Of a stretch of 64,000 nucleotides of DNA, positions 25,560 through 33,781 are shown piece after piece. The number at the start of each line of letters is the position of its first letter. The first letter of the stretch is position 1. Both the position numbers and the translations under genes were made by a program. Source of the DNA: Catenulispora acidiphila DSM 44928. Its GTDB lineage: Bacteria > Actinomycetota > Actinomycetes > Streptomycetales > Catenulisporaceae. The DNA is taken from assembly GCF_000024025.1 (NCBI RefSeq), contig NC_013131.1:2356001-2420000 (forward strand), read 5' to 3'. The notes under the pieces are model-generated. The model was not told where the DNA came from. It saw nothing but the letters and a program-made list of their open reading frames with translations, and made no database searches.

Positions 25560-26615
25560 ATGGACTACGTGGACACCAGGGCCGCCCACACCATCGACAC
25601 GCTGGACGACCTGCGCCGCCACCTGCAGTGGGCGATCGAGCTGGAGCACGCGACCATCCCGCCGTACATGTGCGCGCTGTACTCGCTGGACCCCGAGCGA
25701 AATCCCGAGGCCGCGCAAGTGGTGAGCACAGTGCTCACCGAGGAGATGCTGCACCTGGCGCTCGCGGCGAACCTGCTCAACGCAGTCGGCGGCACCCCGA
25801 AGCTCGACGCCCCGCAACTGCTGCCGACCTACCCCCACCCGCTCCCGCACAGCGACGGATCCGTCCAGATCCACCTGGTCCCCTTCGGTCCCGAAGCCCT
25901 CGACCTGTTCCTGCAGATCGAGCAGCCGGCCACGGCAGACGCGCCACCGCAATCCGACCGGTACCGAACGATCGGCCAGTTCTACGCCGCCATCGAAGCC
26001 GGCCTGCGCACCCTGTGCGAGGAACTGACCGAGGAAGCCGTCTTCCACGGCGACCCCCGCCGCCAACTCGGCGACATGCACCTGCCCGGCGGAGGCGGCC
26101 AGGTCATCCCCGTCCACGACCTGAAGTCTGCCCTCGCCGCCCTCGCCGAGATCATCGAGCAGGGCGAAGGAGCGGCCCGCACCGACGTCTGGGACGGCGA
26201 CGTCGACGTCTTCCACCCCGACCGCGACGAGGTAGCGCACTACTACCGCTTCCACGAACTCCGCACCGGCCGCCGCTACCAACGCGGCGATACCCCCCAG
26301 TCCGGTCCCACCGGCGACCCGATCACCGTGGACTTCGACGCGGTCCTCCCGATGCGCCGCGACGCCTGCACCACCGACCATCCGGAAGACAGCCCGATCC
26401 GCAAGGCGCAGCAGGAATTCGACCAGACCTACTGCCTCCTCCTCTACTTGCTGGAACAGGCCTTCAACGGAGACCCGAGCCAACTCAAGGACTCCGTCGG
26501 AGTGATGTATCAGCTTCGAGCCCAGGCACTGAAGCTCATGAAGATGCCCGACGGCGACGACGGGACCACCGCCGGTCTGACCTTCGAGTACGTGCTGCCG
26601 GAGCTGCGCAGCTGA
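25560..26615 (+). CDS. Ferritin-like domain protein (PF12902 type)
   Basis: 351 residues. The N-terminal third has the family motif ELEHATIPPYMCALYSLD and a second helix pair, EEMLHLALAANLLNAVGG, supplying Glu and Glu-x-x-His ligands for a di-metal site. A middle region is rich in acidic and aromatic residues (HYYRFHELRTGRRY), and a C-terminal four-helix segment follows. Related domains occur in VioB/RebD-type proteins and in stand-alone actinobacterial enzymes of unknown chemistry. ATG 25560 has GGAG at 5 nt; the upstream frame extension crosses promoter P4 and is not coding. It is probably co-transcribed with the VOC gene 35 bp downstream. Confidence 0.78.
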   Translation: MDYVDTRAAHTIDTLDDLRRHLQWAIELEHATIPPYMCALYSLDPERNPEAAQVVSTVLTEEMLHLALAANLLNAVGGTPKLDAPQLLPTYPHPLPHSDGSVQIHLVPFGPEALDLFLQIEQPATADAPPQSDRYRTIGQFYAAIEAGLRTLCEELTEEAVFHGDPRRQLGDMHLPGGGGQVIPVHDLKSALAALAEIIEQGEGAARTDVWDGDVDVFHPDRDEVAHYYRFHELRTGRRYQRGDTPQSGPTGDPITVDFDAVLPMRRDACTTDHPEDSPIRKAQQEFDQTYCLLLYLLEQAFNGDPSQLKDSVGVMYQLRAQALKLMKMPDGDDGTTAGLTFEYVLPELRS

Positions 26616-26650
26616 TGATCCCGTTCGACATCCAGACGAAAGGACGAACA

Positions 26651-27097
26651 ATGAACACTGCGACCGGCGACCTCCCCGTGCCCGCAGACGGCCTCCTCCT
26701 CACGCATTTCCTGACCGTGCGCGATGTCGCGCTCTCGCGGCAGTTCTACGCCGACGTCTTCGGCGGCGAGATCGTCATGGAGGAGAACCCGGCGATCGTG
26801 AAGATCGCCAACAGCTGGGTCATCATGAACCCGGGCGGCGGGCCCACCGCCGACAAACCGGGCGTCACCCTGGAGGTGCCTCAGAACAGCGAGCGGGTGT
26901 CCAGCTTCCTGAACGTGCGCGTGGCCGACATGGCGGCGTTCCACGCCCACGCCGTCAAGGCCGGCGCCACCTTCCTCACCGAGCCCGTCGACCGCACCTC
27001 CGAGGTGCGCTGCTACCTGCGCGACCCCGACGGCTATCTCATCGAGGTGGGCCAGTCCACCGGTCTGCTCCAGGGAATCCTGGCCGACCGCACCTAG
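26651..27097 (+). CDS. VOC (glyoxalase/bleomycin-resistance) superfamily protein
   Basis: 148 residues, one complete VOC module pair: HFLTVRDVALSRQFYADVFGG at the start, and RCYLRDPDGYLIEVGQS at the end with the final metal-ligand Glu. Such proteins are metal-dependent lyases, dioxygenases or sequestration proteins. The SD GAAAGGACG lies before ATG 26651. It is second gene of the P4 unit. Three 14-bp near-direct repeats (GGAGATCC core) follow the stop codon at 27099-27133. Confidence 0.82.
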   Translation: MNTATGDLPVPADGLLLTHFLTVRDVALSRQFYADVFGGEIVMEENPAIVKIANSWVIMNPGGGPTADKPGVTLEVPQNSERVSSFLNVRVADMAAFHAHAVKAGATFLTEPVDRTSEVRCYLRDPDGYLIEVGQSTGLLQGILADRT

Positions 27098-27208
27098 GAG
27101 ATCCAGACAGGAGATCCAGACGGGAGATCCGGTCGCGTGTCAGGGCACTGTACTCACGGTCGCAGCGTCCGCGTGGTCGACAGGTGCGACAGGTGCGACA
27201 GGCACAGC

Positions 27209-27242
27209 AAAAACCCCTGGTCAGCTGAGCTGCCAGGGGTTT
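27209..27242 (-). terminator. Rho-independent terminator of tRNA-Lys
   Basis: On the minus strand, AAACCCCTGG pairs with CCAGGGGTTT around a 12-nt loop and is followed by a further T run, so this is a classical intrinsic terminator. It begins 10 bp beyond the tRNA 3' end. Confidence 0.85.
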
Positions 27243-27251
27243 CGCTACGGG

Positions 27252-27324
27252 TGCGCCGCCAGGGACTTGAACCCCGAACCCGCGGATTAAGAGTCCGCTG
27301 CTCTGCCAATTGAGCTAGCGGCGC
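27252..27324 (-). tRNA. tRNA-Lys(CTT)
   Basis: 73 nt including the discriminator A. The 7-bp acceptor stem pairs GCGCCGC with GCGGCGC. The D arm contains AGCTCAATTGGCAGAGC, the anticodon loop is CTCTTAA with anticodon CTT, and the T arm has GGTTCAAGTCC. CCA is not encoded. No integrase or direct repeat flanks it. Confidence 0.97.
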
Positions 27325-27507
27325 TTGGTCGTGCCGGTGTCGTGTTGACGGGTGAAACGTTAGCAGATCGGGGGGCGCGTCTCGAAATCGTTAACCGGGG
27401 GTCGCGGGGTGGTCACGTCGTGGACACCGGCGGGGTGGCGGGGGTCGTTGCCGACTTATTACCCAGGCTTGGGGCTTTCGGGACCTGGGGATGGCAGGGT
27501 CGGTGTC

Positions 27508-28689
27508 ATGAGTGGTGGATATGGTGGTTGGACCCCGCAGGAGCCTGGTGGCTGGATTCCGCCGGAGCCCGAGCCCACCGTCGAGCTGCGGCCGCCGTCC
27601 AGGTGGGCTCAGCTGCGGGGGAGGTTGTCCGGGGGACGGCGGGACGGGGGTGGTCCACGTCCGCCGCGGGTGCGCCGGTTCAGCTGGCCGAAGCGGATTC
27701 TGGCCGGCGGGCTGGTACTGGTGTTGCTGGTCGGGGGTTACGCGACGTGGTTGTACTTCCACGCCTCCGGGGAGATCCGGCACGAGAATGTGATCTCCGA
27801 CTACCCGGGCCGTCCGGCCGAGGGCAAGGGGACGAACTGGCTGCTGGTCGGCAGTGACAGCCGGGAGGGGCTGACCTCGGACCAGGAGGACGCGCTGCAC
27901 ACCGGGACCGGGGCGGTGACCGGGAACACCTCGCGGACCGACTCGATGATGATCCTGCACTCCGGGTCGAACGGGACCTCGCTGATCAGCCTGCCGCGCG
28001 ACTCCTACGTCACCATCCCGGCCTGGACCGACAGCAAGGGCAAGCAGCACGCGCTGTCGAAGAACAAGCTCAACGCCGCCTACGCCTTCGGCGACGCCCC
28101 GCTGCTGATCAAGACCATAGAGGTCAGCACCGGGGTGCGCATCGACCACTTCGCCGAGGTCGGCTTCGGCGGCTTCGTGAAGGTCACCGACGCCGTCGGC
28201 GGCGTGCACCTGTGCCTGGACAAGCCGCTGAAGGACGAGCTGTCCGGCGCGGACCTGAAGGCCGGCTGCCAGACCCTCAACGGCGCCCAGGGGCTGGCCT
28301 ACGTGCGCGACCGCTACTCCGACCCGCTCGGCGACATCGGCCGGATGCAGCGCCAGCGCACCTTCCTGGCGGCGCTGGCCCACAAGGTGTCCTCCACGGG
28401 CGTGATCCTGAACCCGTTCAAGCTGGTCCCGGTCCTGGACAACTCGCTGGCCGCGTTCAAGGTCGACAACGGCACGAACCTGAGCGACCTCTACGACATG
28501 TTCCAGCACATGAAGGGCGTCAGCGGCAGCAACGGCCACACCATCGTGGTGCCGATCGCGAACGAGGACTACAACGTGCCGGGGGTCGGGTCCTGCATCT
28601 TGTGGGACAAGACGAAGGCCGGGCAGCTGTGGAGCGCGGTGATCAACGACACCACGATGCCGGCCTTGTCGGCGACCGGCGGGGTCTAG
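27508..28689 (+). CDS. LytR-CpsA-Psr (LCP) family cell-wall glycopolymer ligase
   Basis: 393 residues. A Pro/Gly-rich cytoplasmic head (about 1-65) is followed by one transmembrane helix (ILAGGLVLVLLVGGYATWLYF) and an extracellular LCP domain. LCP hallmarks: NWLLVGSDSREG, SRTDSMMILH, SLPRDSYVTIP, KLNAAYAFG, and the DRYSDPLGDIGRMQRQR loop with the phosphate-binding arginines. These enzymes transfer teichoic acid, arabinogalactan or capsule precursors to peptidoglycan. The C-terminal LytR_C domain is absent. The start ATG 27508 has a weak SD. The gene is monocistronic, closed by a hairpin at 28724-28751. Confidence 0.9.
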   Translation: MSGGYGGWTPQEPGGWIPPEPEPTVELRPPSRWAQLRGRLSGGRRDGGGPRPPRVRRFSWPKRILAGGLVLVLLVGGYATWLYFHASGEIRHENVISDYPGRPAEGKGTNWLLVGSDSREGLTSDQEDALHTGTGAVTGNTSRTDSMMILHSGSNGTSLISLPRDSYVTIPAWTDSKGKQHALSKNKLNAAYAFGDAPLLIKTIEVSTGVRIDHFAEVGFGGFVKVTDAVGGVHLCLDKPLKDELSGADLKAGCQTLNGAQGLAYVRDRYSDPLGDIGRMQRQRTFLAALAHKVSSTGVILNPFKLVPVLDNSLAAFKVDNGTNLSDLYDMFQHMKGVSGSNGHTIVVPIANEDYNVPGVGSCILWDKTKAGQLWSAVINDTTMPALSATGGV

Positions 28690-28723
28690 GTCTAGGGAAA
28701 CCGCCTAGAAGATCGCTTGGAGT

Positions 28724-28751
28724 ATCGCCTCGGACACTCGTCCGGGGCGAT
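28724..28751. terminator. Hairpin terminator between convergent genes
   Basis: ATCGCCTCGGA and TCCGGGGCGAT form an 11-bp stem with one G-U pair and a 6-nt loop, located between the LCP stop and the MFS stop. Confidence 0.7.
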
Positions 28752-28762
28752 GCTCATTCCGT

Positions 28763-30037
28763 TCAATCCACAGCCTCGACGGCCGCGACGCCTTCCGCAG
28801 CACCCTGAGCGGGAATCGACACCGCCGCCTCCGGCTGCGGATCCAGTCCGCGCATCCGCCGGAAGCACGTCGCCAGCACCACCGCGTACACCGCGGCGCA
28901 CACCAGGTACGGCAGCCGCCCGCTGGACTCGGCCAGCGCGCCGCCGATGATCGTCCCGACCGCGCCGGCGCCGAACATGATCGTCTGGTAGCCGCCGGTC
29001 ATCCGGCCGAGCATCTCGCGCGGGACCAACCGCATGCGCGCGGTGGCCAGCGTGACGCCGATGATCAGGACCGCCGAGGCGTCCATCGCCAGCCCGACCG
29101 AGATCTGCGGGCCGCTGCGCGCGGTGCCCAGCAGGATCTCGCCGATGATGCCGAAGACCAGGCTCACCAGCACCGCCGAGGACGTCCGCAGCTTGGCGAG
29201 CCGGCCGATCGACAGCATCACGGCCACCGCCGCGACGTTCCCGGCCGCCAGCGTCCAGCCGAAGCCGGTCTTGCTCAGCCCGACGGTGTGCGTGCCGAGC
29301 ACCACGATCGCCGCCACCGAACCGGCCTGGGCCAGCGTCATCGTGCCGATCACCGCCGCCATCAGGCGCATCGGCCCGGGCCCGAAGGAGATCCGCGCCC
29401 CCTCCTTCACCTCGGTGAGGAAGTGCCGGTCGGCGCGCTCGGGCCGGGGGCGGGCGTTCGGCAGCCGCAGCGTGCTCAGCACCGCGGCGGCGGCCACGAA
29501 GGAGCAGGCGTCGATGATCATCGGCAGCTGGCGCCCGGTGGCGTAGAGCAGGCCGCCGACGCCCGGGCCGATGACGAACGCGATCAGCGTGTTGGCGGCC
29601 CGGATCCAGGTGTTGGCCGCGCCGTAGTGCTTCGGCTCCACCACGTCCGCGAGCATCGCGCCGTTGGCGCAGGTGAACAGCGTCCCGCAGGCGTCGGCCA
29701 GGAAGGCGATGACGATCAGGGAGGCCAGCCCGATGTGGTTCCCGGCGACCAGGATCGCGGCGACGGCGAACAGCAGCGCTTGCGCCACGTTGGTGGACAC
29801 CGCGGTCAGCCGCGCGTTCCACCGGTCGGCCAGCGCCCCGGCCGGCAGCGAGAGCAGCATCGGCGCCAGCCGCTGGGTGACGACCACGGCCGCGATCCCG
29901 AGCGGGGAGCCGGTGATCCCGGCGGCCAACAACGGGAACCCGACGACGATGACCCCGTCGCCGAGCCAGGAGACCGCACCCGCGGCGAAGAACCACCAGA
30001 AAAGGCGTGGGAGCGGTTCCTTGTCAGAGTCGGCCAT
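28763..30037 (-). CDS. MFS transporter (MFS_3/enterobactin exporter-like)
   Basis: 424 residues with 10-12 hydrophobic helices. N-terminal WFFAAGAVSWLGDGVIVVGFP and the loop LPAGALADRWNAR (the conserved A-D-R-x-x of motif A) place it in the MFS_3 group, which includes macrolide and siderophore exporters. ATG 30037 is preceded by GGGGGAG; an upstream in-frame ATG at 30106 lacks an SD. It lies on the same strand as and 210 bp from the phenolic-lipid operon, so it could export that product, though the gap argues for its own promoter. The inducer and substrate are unknown. Confidence 0.85.
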   Translation of the reverse strand: MADSDKEPLPRLFWWFFAAGAVSWLGDGVIVVGFPLLAAGITGSPLGIAAVVVTQRLAPMLLSLPAGALADRWNARLTAVSTNVAQALLFAVAAILVAGNHIGLASLIVIAFLADACGTLFTCANGAMLADVVEPKHYGAANTWIRAANTLIAFVIGPGVGGLLYATGRQLPMIIDACSFVAAAAVLSTLRLPNARPRPERADRHFLTEVKEGARISFGPGPMRLMAAVIGTMTLAQAGSVAAIVVLGTHTVGLSKTGFGWTLAAGNVAAVAVMLSIGRLAKLRTSSAVLVSLVFGIIGEILLGTARSGPQISVGLAMDASAVLIIGVTLATARMRLVPREMLGRMTGGYQTIMFGAGAVGTIIGGALAESSGRLPYLVCAAVYAVVLATCFRRMRGLDPQPEAAVSIPAQGAAEGVAAVEAVD

Positions 30038-30247
30038 GCTCCCCCATCCCCCGGTGTCGGCGTCCAGGATTCCGACCTCCGGCCGGCTGACGATGGCTGT
30101 CAACACCCTGGCTTCCGTGACACTGGGTGATTGCGCGTGCCACGGTACGTCAATGTACTCTCGCGACAGGTTCTTGTGAACTCTTCAGTGATCATCAGTG
30201 AACACCCGTACGGGTGAACCCGCTTGACAATCCCGAGGCCTGCCAGG

Positions 30248-31270
30248 TCAGCCGGTGATGAGCCGCACTGCTCCGCCGAACACCGCCGGGAGCACCCCGG
30301 CCGCCGGAACGATACGCGGACCGAGCACGGGATTGCGCCGGGCGGCGAGCAGCGCGACGGTGAGCAGGTTCGAGCGCCGGCAGACCCGGCGCCACTGCCG
30401 CTCGTAGTCCGCCGGACGTCCGGCCGCCAGACACGCCACGAGCGCCCGCGCCTGGCCCAGCCCGACGCTGATGCCCTCGCCGGTCAGCGCGTCCACGTAG
30501 CCCGCGGCGTCGCCGACCAGCAGGATCCGCCCGCCGGGCGCGACGCGGCGGCGCACCGCCTGCCGCAGCGGCCCGGCGCCGCGCACCGGTCCGGCCGTGG
30601 CGCCGCCGAGCCGGTCGAGCAGCTCGGGAAAGGCCGCCAGCCGCTCATCGAAGGCGTCGCCCGCTGGTCCGAGAACCGCGACGCCGACCAAGCCGTCGTC
30701 GACCGGCGTGACGTAAGCCTCAGAGCCCGCCGACCAGTGCACTTCGACGAAGTCGGTCCACGGCGCGGTCTGAAAGTGCCGCCGCAATCCGTACCGCGCA
30801 TGCCGCGCCGGCGCCGGATCCAGTCCGCAGGCGCGCCGGATGGGGGAGTGCAGACCGTCGGCGGCCACGAGATAGCGCGCCGTGATGCCCGAGGCCTCCA
30901 CGCAGCCGGCGGACTGCCAGAACTCTGTGACGCGCTCCGGCACGACCTTGACCCCGGCAGCCTCGGCGCGCGCGGCCAACGCCTCGTGCAGCACCGTGCG
31001 CCGCACGCCGCGCCCCGGACCGCTGCGGAACTCCGCGTCCACGCTGTGGCTCGCGTCGCAGTACCGGATGCCGCGCAGCTGCCGCCCCGCCGGCTCCACC
31101 CCGAGCCCGCGCAGAGCGGCCACGGCAGGCGGCATCAGCCCTTCGCCGCACGCCTTGTCGATCGGTCCGGTGCGCGGCTCGGCGACGACCGCCGTGAGCC
31201 CCGCCTCGGCCGCGTAGCACGCCGTCGCGAGCCCGATCGGGCCGCCGCCGACGACTAGGACGTCGTACAC
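30248..31270 (-). CDS. FAD-dependent monooxygenase/geranylgeranyl-reductase-like oxidoreductase (SrsC-like)
   Basis: About 340 residues. The FAD fold VLVVGGGPIGLATACYAAEAG is followed by KACGEGLMP, the marker of the geranylgeranyl-reductase/aromatic hydroxylase branch, and ILLVGDAAGYVDALTGEGIS binds the flavin ribityl. GTG 31270 overlaps the methyltransferase gene by 16 bp. It is the last gene of a UbiA-PKS-methyltransferase-oxygenase set. In Streptomyces srs clusters the third gene hydroxylates the alkylresorcinol to give a hydroquinone or quinone, which is the most likely role here. Reduction of a prenyl chain is the alternative, given the UbiA partner. Confidence 0.82.
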   Translation of the reverse strand: MYDVLVVGGGPIGLATACYAAEAGLTAVVAEPRTGPIDKACGEGLMPPAVAALRGLGVEPAGRQLRGIRYCDASHSVDAEFRSGPGRGVRRTVLHEALAARAEAAGVKVVPERVTEFWQSAGCVEASGITARYLVAADGLHSPIRRACGLDPAPARHARYGLRRHFQTAPWTDFVEVHWSAGSEAYVTPVDDGLVGVAVLGPAGDAFDERLAAFPELLDRLGGATAGPVRGAGPLRQAVRRRVAPGGRILLVGDAAGYVDALTGEGISVGLGQARALVACLAAGRPADYERQWRRVCRRSNLLTVALLAARRNPVLGPRIVPAAGVLPAVFGGAVRLITG

Positions 31271-31764
31271 AGAGCCCTGATCTCGCAGCGCAGCCGGACG
31301 GTCAGCAGCGCGGCGTTCAGCACCGTGAACACCGCCGCCGTCACCCACGCCGATCCGGCCAGCGGCAGCGCGAAGCCCTCGACCACGACCGCGACGTAGT
31401 TCGGATGCGCGAACCACCGATACGGCCCGGAATCCACCAGCGGCAGGCCGGGCACCACGATGACCCGCGTGTTCCACCGCGGTCCCAGGGTCTTGATGCA
31501 CCACCAGCGCAACCCTTGCGAGCCGACCGCGAGCACCAGCATGGGGATTCCCAGCGCCGGCACGAACGTCCGGTGCGCGACGACCGGCTCGACCAGACAC
31601 CCGGCCAGCAGCCCGGTGTGCAGCAGGACCATCGGCGGATAGTGCCCGCGTCCGGTCTCCACGCCGCCGCGCGCCAGGCTCCAGGCCGCGTTCCGCTTGG
31701 CCACGACCAGTTCGGCGAGCCGTTCGCAGCAGGTGGCGATCACCAGCGCGTAATAGAAGATCAT
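31255..31764 (-). CDS. ICMT-like integral membrane methyltransferase (SrsB-like)
   Basis: 169 residues with four to five hydrophobic helices. C-terminal motif GPYRWFAHPNYVAVVVEGFALPL is the SAM-binding signature of isoprenylcysteine carboxyl methyltransferase relatives, preceded by the family's RWWCIKTLGPRWNTRVIV. ATG 31764 overlaps the type III PKS stop (ATGA) and the 3' end overlaps the oxygenase, so all three are translationally coupled. By analogy with srsB it should O-methylate the lipidic resorcinol within the membrane. Confidence 0.83.
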   Translation of the reverse strand: MIFYYALVIATCCERLAELVVAKRNAAWSLARGGVETGRGHYPPMVLLHTGLLAGCLVEPVVAHRTFVPALGIPMLVLAVGSQGLRWWCIKTLGPRWNTRVIVVPGLPLVDSGPYRWFAHPNYVAVVVEGFALPLAGSAWVTAAVFTVLNAALLTVRLRCEIRALCTTS

Positions 31765-32846
31765 CCCAGCCGCTCCAGCAACAACAACTCGATGCTCACC
31801 CCGGGTCCCAGGCCCACGATCACCATCGGCCCGGGTGCGGCGTCCGGCGCCGCCAGCTCCCTGGCCAGCACGTGCACGATCGAGGCCGACGACAGATTGC
31901 CGGTCTCGGCCAGCGCCGCGCGCGCCGTGGCGACCCGCTCCTCCGGCAGCTCGAGGGAGTCGCGCACCGCGTCGATCACCTTCGGGCCGCCGGGGTGCAC
32001 GACCCACGCGGCGACGTCGGGAACCTGCAGGGCGTGGTCGGCCAGGAAGCGCTTGACCACGCCGCCGAGTTCGCGCTCCACGACGTCGGCGAGTTCGGTG
32101 GTCAGCACGATGCGGAAGCCGTGCGGACCGAGATGCCAGCCGAGCACGTCGTGGGTGTTCGGGCACAGCTCGCTGCGGGTCGCGACGATCCGGACGCGCG
32201 GCGCGGAGGGTGTTCGGCCGTCGTCCCGCGCCGGACGGCGGTCGGCGCCGTGCACCACCACCGCCCCGGCGCCGTCCCCGAACAGCGCGCTGACCACGAG
32301 GTCGGGCACGGTCGGATCGACCAGCGGCACGCTCAGCGAGCACAGCTCGACGGCCAGCAGCACCGCGGTGTGGTCCGGCCAGGCCATCAGGTAGTCGTGG
32401 ATCCGCGACAGCCCCGCCGCCCCGGCCACGCACCCGAGCCCGAACATCGGCACCCGCTTCACGTCCGGGCGCATCCCGAGCCGCGGCACCAGCCGGGCGT
32501 CCAGGGACGGCACCGACACGCCGGTCACCGAGGTCGTGACGAACAGGTCCACGTCCTCGGCGGCCACCCCCGCCTGGCGCAGGGCGCTGGCCACCGCCTG
32601 CTCGCCGAGCTCGGTGGCGTGCTCGATATAGGTGTCGTTGGTGCGGTCGACGCTGTCCAGCCGCCGGTAGCCGGTCAGCGGGAGCACCGTGTGCCGGGTG
32701 TCGACGCCGGCGTTGGAGTACAGCCGGTCCAGGAGCGCGCGGCGCGTGGCGGGGAGCGCGCACAGGTCGGCGGTGGCGGAAGCCAGTTCGTCCTGCCGGT
32801 GGCGGTGCGAGGGGAGCGCTGACGAGACTGCCGCGATGCGGGACAC
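31761..32846 (-). CDS. Type III polyketide synthase (SrsA-like alkylresorcinol/pyrone synthase)
   Basis: 361 residues, the normal chalcone-synthase-fold length. The catalytic Cys139 is in FGLGCVAGAAGLSR, with His in WVVHPGGPKV and Asn in ETGNLSSASI completing the triad. It condenses malonyl-CoA on a starter, probably a fatty acyl group given the membrane methyltransferase partner. GTG 32846 was chosen because AGGGAG sits 8 nt upstream; GTG 32852 is too close to it. It is 90 bp downstream of the UbiA gene on the same strand and coupled to the methyltransferase. Confidence 0.9.
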   Translation of the reverse strand: MSRIAAVSSALPSHRHRQDELASATADLCALPATRRALLDRLYSNAGVDTRHTVLPLTGYRRLDSVDRTNDTYIEHATELGEQAVASALRQAGVAAEDVDLFVTTSVTGVSVPSLDARLVPRLGMRPDVKRVPMFGLGCVAGAAGLSRIHDYLMAWPDHTAVLLAVELCSLSVPLVDPTVPDLVVSALFGDGAGAVVVHGADRRPARDDGRTPSAPRVRIVATRSELCPNTHDVLGWHLGPHGFRIVLTTELADVVERELGGVVKRFLADHALQVPDVAAWVVHPGGPKVIDAVRDSLELPEERVATARAALAETGNLSSASIVHVLARELAAPDAAPGPMVIVGLGPGVSIELLLLERLG

Positions 32847-32936
32847 CCTCACGCTCCCTGTCGGGTTCGCACGGAACTGCTGACGCGGGCGCGTCAGGTA
32901 ACCCGGTACCCGGGGCGGAGGCGAATAATGCGCGGG

Positions 32937-33752
32937 TCAGGACAGCGGTACGCCGCCGAGGACGAACATCGCGACGTCGACCCCGGCGATGGCCAGCGCC
33001 GCGAGGAACGGCGCGCGGCCCTCGCCGCTCAGTCCCAGCCACGCCAGCACCGCCGAGAGCGTGAACCCCAGCCACAGCCACGGCGATCCGGACAGCGCCA
33101 GGAACCCCGAGGCGCCGAGCAGCAGCAGGACCGCGATGACCCGGACGGCGCCCACTCCGAAACGGTCCGCCAGCACGTTCGGCAGCCCTCGGACACCGGC
33201 GATGCGGTCGCCCTCCAAGTCCGGCAGCGCGTTGGCCAGATGGCCGCCGACCCCGAGCAGCGCCGCCGCGATCACCACCGCGGGCCGCGCCGCCGGCACG
33301 CCCGGGGCGGTGCTCGTCGCGAACTCCGGGATCAGCCCGAAGCCGACCGCGTAGGCCACCCCCGACACCGGTGTGATCTTCAGACCCGCGTTGTAGAACC
33401 ATCCTGCCGCCATCTGGATGAGGTCCACGGTCCCGCAGGCGGTGTTGATCGAGAAGGCCAGCACGACCGAGGCCGCCACCGCCACGATCCCGGCGATCAA
33501 CACCGTCCTCTGCGAGATCGCGCCGGAGACGATCGGTTTGTCGGTCCGCCCGGCCATCGCGTCGCGCGCGGCGTCGAAGTAGTCGTTCGACCAGCCGATC
33601 GACATCTCGCCGAGCAGCACCGCCGGCACCGCCGCCGCCGGGCCCAGACCCTGGGGCGCCGCCTGCACGATCAGCGCGGCGAACATCGCCGTGACCGCCA
33701 GCGAGGGCAGAGGATGGCAGGTACGGAACAGGGCTTTGAGGATCGGCATCAT
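32937..33752 (-). CDS. UbiA-family prenyltransferase
   Basis: 271 residues with 8-9 hydrophobic helices. Both Asp-rich motifs for Mg-prenyl diphosphate are present: NDYFDAARDA near residue 56 and LPDLEGDRIAG near 180. ATG 33752 (or the adjacent ATG 33749) follows a perfect GAGGAG. It is first in line on the minus strand before the type III PKS, suggesting prenylation of the polyketide-derived phenol. It shares a 29-bp divergent promoter space with the O-methyltransferase. The alternative is a menaquinone-type prenyltransferase unrelated to the PKS. Confidence 0.88.
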   Translation of the reverse strand: MMPILKALFRTCHPLPSLAVTAMFAALIVQAAPQGLGPAAAVPAVLLGEMSIGWSNDYFDAARDAMAGRTDKPIVSGAISQRTVLIAGIVAVAASVVLAFSINTACGTVDLIQMAAGWFYNAGLKITPVSGVAYAVGFGLIPEFATSTAPGVPAARPAVVIAAALLGVGGHLANALPDLEGDRIAGVRGLPNVLADRFGVGAVRVIAVLLLLGASGFLALSGSPWLWLGFTLSAVLAWLGLSGEGRAPFLAALAIAGVDVAMFVLGGVPLS

Positions 33753-33781
33753 GTTCTCCTCGACAGGGGTATGCAAGGACC

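Noticed and set aside
27252-27324. tRNA-Lys as an attachment site of an integrated element
   Set aside because: No integrase, no direct repeat of the tRNA 3' end, and neighbouring genes look like chromosomal housekeeping genes.
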